A stretch of DNA of 64,000 bases from the NCBI GenBank assembly GCA_016929595.1, contig JAFGIN010000021.1, forward strand, positions 38,094-102,093, in the 5' to 3' direction. The notes under the pieces were generated by a model that saw only the letters and a list, made by a program, of their open reading frames with translations, made no database searches and was not told the DNA's origin. Of the stretch, positions 29,901 through 39,054 are shown piece by piece (position 1 is the first letter of the stretch; each line of letters begins with the position of its first letter). Made by a program: the position numbers and the translations under genes. The DNA is from Chitinispirillaceae bacterium (GTDB lineage Bacteria > Fibrobacterota > Chitinivibrionia > Chitinivibrionales > Chitinispirillaceae).

Positions 29901-32900
29901 GATTCTTGCACCACAATTATCGGTCGCATATGGCGGGATAAGTTCGACACTACATACAGATGTAATGACGGGGAGTTCAGACACTTCCGGTACCGGTGGG
30001 GTACTATCCCTGATCATTATGGATTGTGTTTGTGTGGCTCTGTTGCCGTGCAAATCATCATATACCCAGGTAATGATATGCGAACCTTGTTGCGTATAAA
30101 TGAGTGGATCTGATGTGGTTGCTGATATTGTTGTTCCGCAATTATCTGTAGCCTGCGGGAATGATGTAACAGTGTAAGAACATTCTCCATGAAGAACCGG
30201 CAGTTCTGTCATCATTGGGACAGGCAGTGTAACATCATCGATGATTACCACCTGTGTCTGAGTAGACGTATTTCCCGATCTGTCAGTGTAACGCCAGGTG
30301 ATTTTATATGTGCCTTCAGTAGAGTAACTCAGAGGATCAGATGTAACACCAGCTATAACTGTACAATTGCAATTATCTGTCGCTGCAGGTGTATCGGTAA
30401 CTGTTACAGTGCATTCGGCTCGAATTGTGTCAAGTACCGGCAGATCCGGAACAGGTGCGGTAAAATCGACAATTGACACTTGTTGCTGTTGAGTGCTGCT
30501 GTTGCCGCTTGAATCGGTATAGGTCCAGGTGATTGTGTATAATCCGGGATTGTTATACGTTAAAGGGCTGGTGGTTGAACCAGTAATAATTTTTCGGGTA
30601 CAGGAGTCAAATGCTGCAGGAATTGAAGTTACCGTAAGTGAGCACGTTGAAGTCAGCATGGGCAGATTTACATCAAGTGCAACAGGTGGTGTCAGATCAT
30701 TGATAACGACATTTTGAGTTTGTGATGATGTATTCCCATTTCCATCTGAATAGGTCCATCTTATGGTGTAATTTCCAGGTTGAGTATACGTGAGCGGGTC
30801 GGTTGTTGTTGCAGTAACAATACCAGCACAGATATCAGATGCTGTTGGAGCACTGGTAATTACAGCTGAGCAATCGCCTGTTATATCCGGAAGAGATGCC
30901 CGCTGTGGAACTGGCGGGAATGTGTCACGAACAGTTACAACAACTGTATCCAGATCTGTCAGACCGGAATTATTGGTAACACTGAGTATAATCGTGTTTG
31001 TTCCGGTCCCAAGATTGACCGACGGTGTTGCACCCGTTAATGACCCCGAAAATGGTCCTGTCCACTGGTAAGTAATAGCTCCACCCCCTGGATCAGAAGA
31101 ACCGGTTCCATCAAGTTGGGCCAATGCGAAACACCCGGAGATGCCAGTAAAAATTGTCTGATCTCTGCCAGCATTCGCAACTGGTGGGGTCGTCCCCCCT
31201 GAAATTGTGATTGCAACTTTTTGAGTCGCATACACTGCGCCATCACCTGTTGCACATACATCAAACTCATATAAACCTGGTAATGTTGTTGGTGGGACAT
31301 GGAATGAAATGTCAAAAAAGAGATCTTTTGCTGAATCAAGATTGACGTTTGAGTAATAGCTGGGTGTAAGAGCACTCAACCAGCTCTGGTAAGTTGGATT
31401 ATAAATTTTTAATGTGACGGTATCTATATGCTGGACATCCTGACGAAGAAGGCCCGTGAGATAGGTTGCGATATCTGTTCCGTCAGGAACTGTACCATCA
31501 CGATTGATTCGAAAGGCACTACCACCAGTTTTTCGCGAATAACAATCCCAATAGTCATAGTATGAAGAACCGTTATACAAAGTGATTAACTTAATATTTT
31601 TGCTGGCCATTTGTGAGAGTACTGTCGCAAGTGCCAGATCGTCAGTTGTACCAACTATATTGTCTCTGCCGGGATCAGGACCACTTATTCCTCCAGGAAG
31701 ACCGCAGTCAAGACCATAACTGCAATCATGAGGATTAGCATCTCCCCACAACAGAACAAATCGTTTAGCGCCACTACGCCATTTGATGTTTGCAGAATCG
31801 CCATAGGTTTCATAAAGTACACGTGTATAGCTTTCGGGTCCATCATTTCCATCACCTAATGAAAGAGCCGTAATTGATGCTGATGTCGCAGATATGTCAT
31901 CAGTTAAACTTCTGTTCATTCGGTATGGGTAGTCTATGCCGGAGCCGTATTCTTTGGAATAACTACAACCAGTAAAAGTACCATTATAATCCATAAACGA
32001 AACTACCCCGAAATAACTATCGGGAATTATACTCCTGATCTGATTCATTATTGCTACAGCATTTCTTTTTACATTATTTAAGGCACCACCCATACTGCCG
32101 GTGAGATCCATTGCAATAATTATATCTGCTTTGGGTGGTGCCACATTTGTTGGCATATGTAGTTTTTTATGTTCTGTTATAATTGCGCCAGGGCGGCTCT
32201 CTACACGAAGCTCCTGAGGTACCAAAGTGACACCTTCATCCCAGAAAATTATAAAGTCTTTTGTAAAACTGGACGAACTGAATGGTGCAACACGAAAATA
32301 ACAATGTTTTCCGGCACCAACAGAAAACGTCTGTTGCAGATCCCATCGTGTACTCTGCAGGGTGTTGACTACGTTTTCAAATGTTGAATCTTCGCCAAAA
32401 AAAAACATTCGCACTGATGCCGAATCAATGTTTTTCAATGTTACCACATAATTTCCGGTATCCGGCGCAGTAAATCTGAATAGTACACCACTGTCAGGGC
32501 GAACATTATAAGCGTGGGTAGTAAAATTATAAGTTGTTGGAGCAGGTGTCAGATCGTAAACGGGAATTGAGATAAAAGTAGCTCTGATGGTCGCATCTGT
32601 TGGTGTGAAAATTATTGTTGATGCGGAAAATGAATCTGCAAAAACAGGTATACCACTCATTGCACTCCACTTGTCAAAACGGTAATTTACATTGGGAATT
32701 GCTGATACGTTGACAGGTGTGCAAGATCTTGCAGATACAGTTCCTGATGGCGTTGTAGTACCATTGATTCCGGATTGTATTGTCAGATTAATAGTGGACG
32801 AATGAAAAATTTGAATATTGTCTATATACCACCCGTAATAATTATTCACATTGCTGGTTCCAAAGATGAAATGCAATCGGATATTGGAGTTCCGATAACT

Positions 32901-33326
32901 GCTCAAATCTAATTCTCTGTATTGCCATGTAGTATCGGATGTGGTAGGGTGATGTAAAGGTATCCATTCTCCAGATCCATTTTGCTCGATACCTACATAT
33001 GCATGATCGTAATTGTATTCTGTGGAAAGCCACTCGTAAAAGTTCAAATAGATGTCACTTTGGTTCGGCAGTGATATTGTTGATGAGGTTAAAATGTAAC
33101 TGGTATTGCTACTATATTGCCCATTTAAAACTGTACCGGCACATCTTGCTCCCTCAGGTGCAGAAGCCGGCCCTGCAGTAGGCGTGCCGAACTCCCATCC
33201 TCTTACAGTCGGAGATACCGTCCAACCCGACATTGAACCCTCAAAATTCTCGCTGAAAATTATCTGTGCTGCGATTTGAGCGGTAAAGATTACAACTACT
33301 AAAGAAATTTTGGATAATAACCTCAT
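26928..33326 (-). CDS. 2132-residue vWA/HYR/cadherin-like adhesin ending in a dockerin
   Basis: First gene of the operon. Order of parts by approximate residue: signal 1-20; MAM/jelly-roll-like 24-180; InlB-B-type repeat 181-250; PPC-like 256-370; vWA 400-615 with MIDAS motif DLTGSMG near 405; PKD-like 710-800; six tandem HYR-type repeats 800-1260 (five share a conserved Cys, and units end in DxTxP); five cadherin/He_PIG-like domains 1263-1730; PEGA-like 1735-1810; FG-GAP-type propeller 1810-2060 (DVNYDGYIDYTV, DVNNDNNKDIVV); dockerin 2068-2132. The dockerin's first Ca loop, DVNKDNKIDIRD, is canonical; the second duplicate (KIDIRDISQAGKCW) has a lengthened, poorer loop. No catalytic domain is seen. 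It probably attaches to a cohesin on the cell surface and binds matrix or substrate (inference). Confidence 0.88.
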   Translation of the reverse strand: MRLLSKISLVVVIFTAQIAAQIIFSENFEGSMSGWTVSPTVRGWEFGTPTAGPASAPEGARCAGTVLNGQYSSNTSYILTSSTISLPNQSDIYLNFYEWLSTEYNYDHAYVGIEQNGSGEWIPLHHPTTSDTTWQYRELDLSSYRNSNIRLHFIFGTSNVNNYYGWYIDNIQIFHSSTINLTIQSGINGTTTPSGTVSARSCTPVNVSAIPNVNYRFDKWSAMSGIPVFADSFSASTIIFTPTDATIRATFISIPVYDLTPAPTTYNFTTHAYNVRPDSGVLFRFTAPDTGNYVVTLKNIDSASVRMFFFGEDSTFENVVNTLQSTRWDLQQTFSVGAGKHCYFRVAPFSSSSFTKDFIIFWDEGVTLVPQELRVESRPGAIITEHKKLHMPTNVAPPKADIIIAMDLTGSMGGALNNVKRNAVAIMNQIRSIIPDSYFGVVSFMDYNGTFTGCSYSKEYGSGIDYPYRMNRSLTDDISATSASITALSLGDGNDGPESYTRVLYETYGDSANIKWRSGAKRFVLLWGDANPHDCSYGLDCGLPGGISGPDPGRDNIVGTTDDLALATVLSQMASKNIKLITLYNGSSYYDYWDCYSRKTGGSAFRINRDGTVPDGTDIATYLTGLLRQDVQHIDTVTLKIYNPTYQSWLSALTPSYYSNVNLDSAKDLFFDISFHVPPTTLPGLYEFDVCATGDGAVYATQKVAITISGGTTPPVANAGRDQTIFTGISGCFALAQLDGTGSSDPGGGAITYQWTGPFSGSLTGATPSVNLGTGTNTIILSVTNNSGLTDLDTVVVTVRDTFPPVPQRASLPDITGDCSAVITSAPTASDICAGIVTATTTDPLTYTQPGNYTIRWTYSDGNGNTSSQTQNVVINDLTPPVALDVNLPMLTSTCSLTVTSIPAAFDSCTRKIITGSTTSPLTYNNPGLYTITWTYTDSSGNSSTQQQQVSIVDFTAPVPDLPVLDTIRAECTVTVTDTPAATDNCNCTVIAGVTSDPLSYSTEGTYKITWRYTDRSGNTSTQTQVVIIDDVTLPVPMMTELPVLHGECSYTVTSFPQATDNCGTTISATTSDPLIYTQQGSHIITWVYDDLHGNRATQTQSIMIRDSTPPVPEVSELPVITSVCSVELIPPYATDNCGARITATTPLMNITNQGTHTVLWTYDDGNGNTATQNQTVIIDDSIPPVFAALADRTIAIRSTVPGVNLPIETPNATDNCTRVTVQGVRSDALPIDTLYFEGVTRITWTACDTNNNCSAASQTITVIRNRAPDLLIPADTSLSEGEMIVLSISSSDSDGTTPSIFIDSLPIPLVFSDSANGHATLSLHPGCTDHGTYTVKVHATDGIDTVTRECIVTINDINYPPQFDTASYYVAHEMVEFRTTIKVYDCDNPNPKIRIINAPEGAQFTDNNNGTGTFIWTPDENDNGFYVVIFEAQDDMTTVRDTIIIEVTDVNAYPPDIMVSVSDTTIPLNLPVVIYATAKDRDGTPTRIRVSGLPPGALFESDNNGTALVRWTPVDIGIIQIDFIAIDAADTTVSVSKQVTLRVANVNVTGPEFSPVQNFVIDQNKQFTATIAAHDPDGTIPVLSLKSGQQSDLTFKDNGNGTATISWIPPCNVSGTFNLTATASDQSFTDSVTFTITVRDVNCPPVIFRTSDINAKAGEMVRIPVKSYDPDGDTIIPTLSVGCALPGHTFTSSGNGSGTFRWQAVHEPGSYPVTFYASDGIAADSFTMHININKTGNVKILSTTSGGTIHVMPEGCHKGEFLGTDSVSMSMAPGIYHFEVHKNGYLSKRFPVKVVADSSVTKMCTLESSIPLMTLLLDTSFIAQDRSLSHSPCSFSDVNYDGYIDYTVLSDSGIKVFPGLDSTGRRFNSTHYDLEDSIPAKSIFHYAFTDWNNDKYLDCIYSDLSGTIIVANFRTGTFESVVSVPNGKLYFSVFDVNNDNNKDIVVHNEGLGISVYLNQGTDIAPIFTVSNSVAITSGQSPAMLHGPLTFIDIDGNSTLELLIKNENTPALFKINSTFTGISYIEYLNCAGKRITSDTLAIYQTGSPFSLPCIILSTASKTMLFGTHLLGDVNKDNKIDIRDISKISKLWELNETDPSWDPECNLRLSASGQEKIDIRDISQAGKCWELQQ

Positions 33327-33700
33327 TTTCCTAAACCTCGTTAGATATGTGTGACTCCTGAGCCATGTACTTTAAATAAGTGACTATAGTAATCTAATTT
33401 ACTGAAGATTTCCTCTGATTAACGGTAATATAATCAGTTTAAATTATAAAACCTACAATTTTTGTATTTTGCTGATAGTTTTTGGCCTCTCACCTCGACT
33501 ACGCCCGGCACAACACCTGTTAGAGAGGCATTCATGCCGAGGACGGCATGGTGGGAAACACGATAGTAATTTCACGCATCAACGCTACATACCTGATCCG
33601 GGTTTACGCTCCGATTTTAAGGCAAACAGGCAAATAAGATCCGTACTCCCGTACTCTCATCATCCCGTCTTCCCATCTCCACTATGGCCGGGATTCATTG
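33327..33700. other. Intergenic region, probable promoter area of the 33.3 kb operon
   Basis: 374 nt without a convincing gene. The part near 33340-33450 is AT-rich and should hold the promoter for the minus-strand operon. A perfect 7-bp hairpin (CATGCCG, loop AGGA, CGGCATG) lies at 33533-33550 inside a locally GC-richer stretch. An open frame on the plus strand (33469-33966) overlaps the S41 gene antisense and has no family signature. Confidence 0.4.
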
Positions 33701-35032
33701 TCACTTTTTCAAAATTTTCCAGACGTCCTTCTTCGATTGCAGAAGCGACAGCGCTTTCTGCAGACAGTGGTCACATTCAGGTGCTTGAAGCGTTTTGGAA
33801 GTTGTTTGCAGATTCCCGCTCAGCCATAGATATTTATTCAATTCATTTTCAATATCCTGCCGGTTATTATCAATCTGCTCAAGCAGAAATGTCCTTTGCA
33901 TATGTAACAACGCAACATTCATCTGATCACTCAAATTACCATCATATGCGGCAATCCGGTTCATAAGCAATGATGGTGCAAAAAGCCGGCTGGTGGAATC
34001 TGCGTTGTATACTGTTTCTGATTGTTCGATTACAAATTCCCTGAATTTTTCAAATACAACTCTGCTGTCACTCTTTATTTCCGTACTGTTGAATTCTTTA
34101 ATGAAAGTATCAAAATAGTGCAACTCCTTCAACGCTCGGATAATTGACCTTCCCTTTACACTGACTGCCTCAAAATCAGGTACAACTCCAGGCACAGATG
34201 CAATTTCCCTTTGTCTGAATGTTGTGTAGTTCGCATCTTTATCGAACCCGCTTCTGTCAATGCATTTTCCTGCTGGAGAATAAATGAATGCAGTGGTCAT
34301 CATTAACATATTACTTTTATCCAGAGGAAGCATACTCCCGACTCTGCCTGTTGCTGCAGTTGTATCACCAATAAGAATCGCTCTTTCGTGATATTGCAGT
34401 GCGGCAGCTATCAGTTCAGCTCCCGATGCGGTCTGCCCGCTGATTAAGATCAGAACAGGTACACTGTCAGGAACAATCGGCTTTGATCTCCCCTTAAATT
34501 CCTTGTTCTGCGCCCAGGCTCTACCTTTTGTACTGGCAATTACACTGTTTTTATGAAGGAACATACCTGCGATTGTAACACACTCATTAAAGAAGCCACC
34601 ACGGCATTCACGCAGATCAAGTATGACTGCATCGACAGGAGGTTTTCGTTTCTTTTTAAGAAACTTTTCTACTTCAGTACTTATTTTATCCGGGATGTAA
34701 TCAAACCAGATATACGCGGTACTTCCATTCATCAAACCTGCAAAATGATGTGTGTTTTTGTACTCTAAACTGTCTGATGATTTACGTGCAGATATCACGG
34801 GCTCATCTTTAAAAAAATACCCTGAATTATCATCAAGCATTCTGAGCATCCCGCTTATTGCAGCGTTAGTCAACTTCGATGATGGAATACTATCAACGTA
34901 ATTCTTGTGAATTTTTTGCGCACAATTATCCAGCCTGATTATGTCGCTGTAAAAATTATTATCATCCCTACCAAAAACGTCGGCAATTAGAGATCCTGCA
35001 ATAGTTGCAGCAAGAAATATACTTGTTTTCAA
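33701..35032 (-). CDS. S41-type peptidase homologue without PDZ domain and without catalytic Lys
   Basis: Exported protein of about 443 residues. The frame opens at 35107, but TTG 35032, preceded by AAAGGA, gives a compact signal peptide (KTSIFLAATIAGSLIA). The family core is clear: MLDDNSGYFF, DAVILDLRECRGGFF and the nucleophile region GQTASGAELIAAAL. Counting from the 35107 start, Ser228 sits where CtpA/Prc have the nucleophile, but 25 residues later, where the general-base Lys is required, there is Thr253 (GDTTAATGRVG). The PDZ domain normally between the N-terminal helices and the core is missing. The C-terminal 150 residues are helical and contain a CDHC pair. Either activity is lost or another base is used. 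No neighbour is in an operon with it. Confidence 0.75.
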   Translation of the reverse strand: MKTSIFLAATIAGSLIADVFGRDDNNFYSDIIRLDNCAQKIHKNYVDSIPSSKLTNAAISGMLRMLDDNSGYFFKDEPVISARKSSDSLEYKNTHHFAGLMNGSTAYIWFDYIPDKISTEVEKFLKKKRKPPVDAVILDLRECRGGFFNECVTIAGMFLHKNSVIASTKGRAWAQNKEFKGRSKPIVPDSVPVLILISGQTASGAELIAAALQYHERAILIGDTTAATGRVGSMLPLDKSNMLMMTTAFIYSPAGKCIDRSGFDKDANYTTFRQREIASVPGVVPDFEAVSVKGRSIIRALKELHYFDTFIKEFNSTEIKSDSRVVFEKFREFVIEQSETVYNADSTSRLFAPSLLMNRIAAYDGNLSDQMNVALLHMQRTFLLEQIDNNRQDIENELNKYLWLSGNLQTTSKTLQAPECDHCLQKALSLLQSKKDVWKILKK

Positions 35033-35557
35033 ATTACATTCCTTTAAAGATGTGAATATTTTTTTCCTTAAACACCGGTAAAATGCATTATGCAAAAACA
35101 CCTGCAAGTTTCTTTTTGATTTTTTTATACACAGCCATCATCCCACTTACTTCCCCGTCACCCAGTCAGTCTCCCCCCTCTTCTCCTGCAGTCTGGCCGT
35201 CCGGCCGTCTGCTTGTCCACCGCCTCAATAACACCGAACCTCCTCCCCTATCTCCGCACGCTCTCAACCAGTACGCAATAAGTTTCTTTCGTAAATTACC
35301 GAGGTCTTCAAAACAGAGATAGCTTCCGCATCGATCTTTCTGCATTACTTTTGTGGCGTAGACGTCGCGTCAGCCTTCTATTTTATTTCTGCGCATTTAC
35401 ATTTTTCTTTAATTTCTTTATAATCTCACTTATTCCCTCTACGATAATATCATTCATGGTTCTTTTTCCCTGTTTTATGTGGATATTAGTTTATCAATAA
35501 GCGGCTTTAGCATCTTCTACAATGTAAGATCACATATTTAAACAGGTACTCATTAGT
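35033..35557. other. Intergenic region
   Basis: 525 nt with no supported gene. It includes a pyrimidine-rich, C-rich stretch at about 35130-35280 and an AT-rich remainder. The promoter of the S41 gene should lie at the left edge; no terminator hairpin for the helicase gene was found at the right edge. Confidence 0.4.
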
Positions 35558-38500
35558 TCACCCTTTTCGATTTTCTTCAAATAACTCAACGGGCATAGGG
35601 TTTTGTAATTTCCATACAATGCGAATCGGGCGCTCGCTCTCATAACTGACTAAATCTGCAGGTCCAAGGCAAACATAAGGTACTGTTACACCGTTTCGTT
35701 TTTTTACACTACGCACAAAAAGTAGTATGGTAATACCGTATTCCTTGTGATTAATCAAATTCTGGCCAGTTTGGGATGATTTAGATATTGTCGATTGGGA
35801 TTCCCAATGCATAAGATCACGGCTAACAGGATAATCAGCGTACATTGTACTTGGTGAGAAATCTTTTTCAAGTTTCTGGAATGTAATAAGCATAGCATAA
35901 ACTTTTTGAGCACTGAAATACAGCATTCCAACACCAGTCTGTCCTGCCGTATGTAAATTGGCTTTGCCAAACAATGCCTGTATTTCTTTTATACCATACT
36001 GTGCATGAAGTTCAAGTTGGATACTGTCAGGGACATCTAAATCCCAACCACCTGCATCTGTTTTATTATTTGACCAATCAAGAATTTCAAGAATATCTGA
36101 ACATATTGTAGGATTTTTTCCAAGTTGCACAAAAGCTTTTTCAATTGAATCCATGCCACTTTTATTAGCTGGCTCACCCCAGATTCTATAATAAAAAAGC
36201 AAGGCAGATTTTCCTGCACGCTCGATTGCACTATTAATTGACTCCATTTTTATATGCATTACTATATCACGGATCATCGCAATCTCTTTTGGTCCATTTG
36301 TAAATGCGATACGAATTAGGGCTCTTTTTAACAATGTTAGATCTGGATCCATGGGTATTGGTGCAAGCAGTGCTTTTGCTTTCCAGCTTGACCATGTTTG
36401 ATTGTTTAACAAAACCTCCGGTTCATAGTCATGATAGTCAATAAAATTACCAAATGTTAATTTTTTACTTGTTTCAAATTCAAACGTTCTAAGTTTTTCG
36501 GGAAGCTGAAGCGATAGATTGTTTATGTTCGCCCTTATATTTTCAATCACATACTTCTTAGTCAATCTGTCCAATTGGATTGAGCAACCAGCAGGCATAT
36601 GGGGAAAATCGAGGTGTACTTCTTTTTCAATTGAAAATCGGTGACGTGGTAAAATCGCCTTAAATTTATTATCGATACGATATTTACGGTGTACCTGTCC
36701 AACAAAATCTAAAACAGTACAACAATCTTTTCCTGGGGCATGCCGCAATCCACGTCCTAATTGTTGCAGAAATACAGTCAAGCTTTCTGTCGGTCGAAGA
36801 AAAAGAATTGTATTGATATCAGGTAGATCAACACCTTCACTAAGTTTATCTACAGTGAACAAAAATGTAATTTTCCCATTATTGAGATCAGATAACTGTT
36901 CACTACATTGTTTACTATCAACACCAGAGACAATCACGCCGGAAGGTATACCTAATTTTGAGAATTCTTCCGCCATAAATTGTGCGTGCCGTATTGTTAC
37001 ACAAAATCCGATTCCCTTAATAGTACTAAAATCAGGTTCGTACTTCTGCAGTGCTGCCAGTATTGCATCAAGCCGTTTTGTTGCTACGACTCTGTCATAT
37101 ACATAAACATTCTCCAGCGCAGTTTCATCATATTTACCATTACGCCAAAAACGATCATCATCAAGAGATACCGTATCTGCAACACCAAAGTAGTGGAAAG
37201 GACAAAGAAGTTTTTCATCAAGAGCCTCTAGTAAACGAATCTCAGCAGCGAAATGGTTATCAAAATCCGCTACAACATTCTGCCCATCCAAACGCTCTGG
37301 TGTAGCGGTTAAGCCAAGAAGAATATCAGGTGAAAAGTGCTCAAATATTGGCCGATAACTATCAGCTGTTCCATGATGAACCTCGTCTATTACGATATAA
37401 CTATAAAAACCAGAACCTACTTGTTGCCAGAGCGTTCGACTGTTAACCATTCCCACGGAACAAAAGAGATGTTCAAGCCTGCAGGCATTTTGATTACCTG
37501 TAAGAATTTCTCCAAAATTTTGGTCCCGAAGAACATTGCAAAATGTATTACGTGCTTGAAAGAGAATTTGTTCTCGATGTGCAACAAAAAGGAGTCGAAC
37601 CTGTTTTTTATGTTTCTCATAAAATCGTTTGAAATCAAATGCTGCAATTACTGTCTTTCCGGTTCCAGTTGCAGCAATCACCAGATTGCGGTGACAGTCA
37701 CGAATATTCCTTTCATGTTCCAATGCCTCAAGTATTCTCTCTTGAAATGGGTACGGTGAAAGGTCGAAAAATGTTATCTGCTGTTGTTGCGGATTCTTTG
37801 CTCGATTGATCGCCATCCGAAATTGTTCTGGACTATTTGGATCGAAAGGTACAAATTCGTGGCTGTTCCAATAAGTATTGAATTCGACGGTAAATTTTTC
37901 TAGAATATGCTCCATATCGATCTCTGTAATTTTAAGATTCCACTCAAGACCACTGGTAATTGCAGCATGCGACATATTTGCAGAACCTATATATGCAGTA
38001 GAAAAACCAGACTTTCTTTTAAAATGGTACGCTTTTGCATGCAAACGCGTCCGTTCTGTATCATAAGAAACCCGCACCTCGACATTAGGTAATCGTGCAA
38101 TCCATTCAACAGCCGTTGAATCCGATGCTCCCATATAGGAAGTTGTAATCAACCTGACAGGTATTCCACGATCCCTAAGATCCTCAAAACCGGGCATTAA
38201 GAGACGTAAACCAGACCATCTGATAAACGAAACCAATATATCAACACTGTCTGCAGTGCGCATCTCTTGTAATAACTCATGTGATAGCTGCGGATCTTGA
38301 GGAGAACCGGTAAATAGACTGCTTTCACAGAGGGATGTGTATGGTTTAGGCAATCCAGATTCTGAATAATTGGGGGGTGTTATTTCGATAAGATTATTTT
38401 TTTCAGCATTAACAATTCGGTTTGCATGAAAATCATTTGTAACAACATCAGCAGCGATAGTCCCGATGATTTTATTGCAAAGTGCAAGGCGTTTTTGAGA

Positions 38501-38680
38501 ATCAGTTTCCTCACGGAGCGCCTGTTCGAGTACTTTTGCGACAAATGTTGCATAACGACTTGGTTGTTCCTCCGGATCAATTTTGCTAAATACAGCACGT
38601 AGTTCCGGCTTTCGGCAAAGTGCATCCTGCAAAAATTCATCCAGAAGCTGATCGTAAACTCCGTACTCTATATTTTTCAT
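35558..38680 (-). CDS. PLD-nuclease/superfamily 2 helicase, DUF3427-type
   Basis: Large DNA-processing protein of 1040 residues. An N-terminal helical region is followed by a PLD-type nuclease domain with HAKAYHF (from His214) and GSANMS (232-237). The SF2 helicase core starts near 300, with Walker A ATGTGKT (337-343), the Walker B/DEAH-type box DEVHHG, motif III GLTATPERLDG and motif VI QLGRGLRHAPGK. The C-terminal 330 residues fit the DUF3427 type, a combination widely found in mobile or defence contexts. A single PLD half-site suggests it works as a dimer. A role in restricting foreign DNA is plausible but not proven; neither a methyltransferase nor another known defence gene is adjacent. 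A small ORF lies 23 nt upstream on the same strand. Confidence 0.88.
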   Translation of the reverse strand: MKNIEYGVYDQLLDEFLQDALCRKPELRAVFSKIDPEEQPSRYATFVAKVLEQALREETDSQKRLALCNKIIGTIAADVVTNDFHANRIVNAEKNNLIEITPPNYSESGLPKPYTSLCESSLFTGSPQDPQLSHELLQEMRTADSVDILVSFIRWSGLRLLMPGFEDLRDRGIPVRLITTSYMGASDSTAVEWIARLPNVEVRVSYDTERTRLHAKAYHFKRKSGFSTAYIGSANMSHAAITSGLEWNLKITEIDMEHILEKFTVEFNTYWNSHEFVPFDPNSPEQFRMAINRAKNPQQQQITFFDLSPYPFQERILEALEHERNIRDCHRNLVIAATGTGKTVIAAFDFKRFYEKHKKQVRLLFVAHREQILFQARNTFCNVLRDQNFGEILTGNQNACRLEHLFCSVGMVNSRTLWQQVGSGFYSYIVIDEVHHGTADSYRPIFEHFSPDILLGLTATPERLDGQNVVADFDNHFAAEIRLLEALDEKLLCPFHYFGVADTVSLDDDRFWRNGKYDETALENVYVYDRVVATKRLDAILAALQKYEPDFSTIKGIGFCVTIRHAQFMAEEFSKLGIPSGVIVSGVDSKQCSEQLSDLNNGKITFLFTVDKLSEGVDLPDINTILFLRPTESLTVFLQQLGRGLRHAPGKDCCTVLDFVGQVHRKYRIDNKFKAILPRHRFSIEKEVHLDFPHMPAGCSIQLDRLTKKYVIENIRANINNLSLQLPEKLRTFEFETSKKLTFGNFIDYHDYEPEVLLNNQTWSSWKAKALLAPIPMDPDLTLLKRALIRIAFTNGPKEIAMIRDIVMHIKMESINSAIERAGKSALLFYYRIWGEPANKSGMDSIEKAFVQLGKNPTICSDILEILDWSNNKTDAGGWDLDVPDSIQLELHAQYGIKEIQALFGKANLHTAGQTGVGMLYFSAQKVYAMLITFQKLEKDFSPSTMYADYPVSRDLMHWESQSTISKSSQTGQNLINHKEYGITILLFVRSVKKRNGVTVPYVCLGPADLVSYESERPIRIVWKLQNPMPVELFEENRKG

Positions 38681-38703
38681 TTTCTATCCATAATATTTAG
38701 CCA

Positions 38704-38907
38704 TTAATAGCATTGTACTTCTTCATTAATCTTAGCCGCTTCAATGTCTTTAATATCTTGTACAATCTCTGCTACCCCATAACCCTCAAGTTCTTTACAT
38801 ACAACATCAAGAGTATCTACAATCAAATGGACATTATATGTCGGGATATTTTTAATCTTTGTCATGAATATTTCACCATTGTCTTTAACTTCTATTTTGT
38901 ATACCAT
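38704..38907 (-). CDS. Small hypothetical protein upstream of the helicase
   Basis: Possible 67-residue protein on the same strand as the helicase, ending 23 nt before it. The sequence is balanced and coding-like (VYKIEVKDNGEIFMTKIKN, then an amphipathic helix with VDTLDVVCKELEGYGV and a charged end). An internal ATG at 38865 with GGTGA upstream could be the true start, giving 53 residues. No family is recognised. Its position suggests a small partner of the helicase, but there is no direct evidence. Confidence 0.5.
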   Translation of the reverse strand: MVYKIEVKDNGEIFMTKIKNIPTYNVHLIVDTLDVVCKELEGYGVAEIVQDIKDIEAAKINEEVQCY

Positions 38908-39054
38908 TAATTAGAATTCCGACACTGCTGCCACAAGTTGAAATATCACAATTTGTTCCCCAAAAATCCATAATCTGTTAGAACTATAAAAATATATTAA
39001 GGTTAAGAGAAAATAACTTCGATTTCATGGGTTATTTCCCGGGATCTTGCTTGA

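Noticed and set aside
29540..30920. Tandem DNA repeat or CRISPR-like array in the region of repeated motifs
   Set aside because: The periodicity (about 235 nt) comes from protein-level HYR domain repeats in a continuous reading frame; the DNA units are diverged and there are no spacers.
33469..33966. Plus-strand frame of 165 codons before the S41 gene
   Set aside because: Its second half is antisense to the S41 coding region and the first half is Arg/His/Ser-rich with no signal or domain; judged a chance frame.
33640..35290. Similar C-rich stretches on both sides of the S41 gene (about 33640-33680 and 35130-35200) as flanking repeats of a mobile unit
   Set aside because: They share only short low-complexity words such as CATCATCCC and do not align over any useful length.
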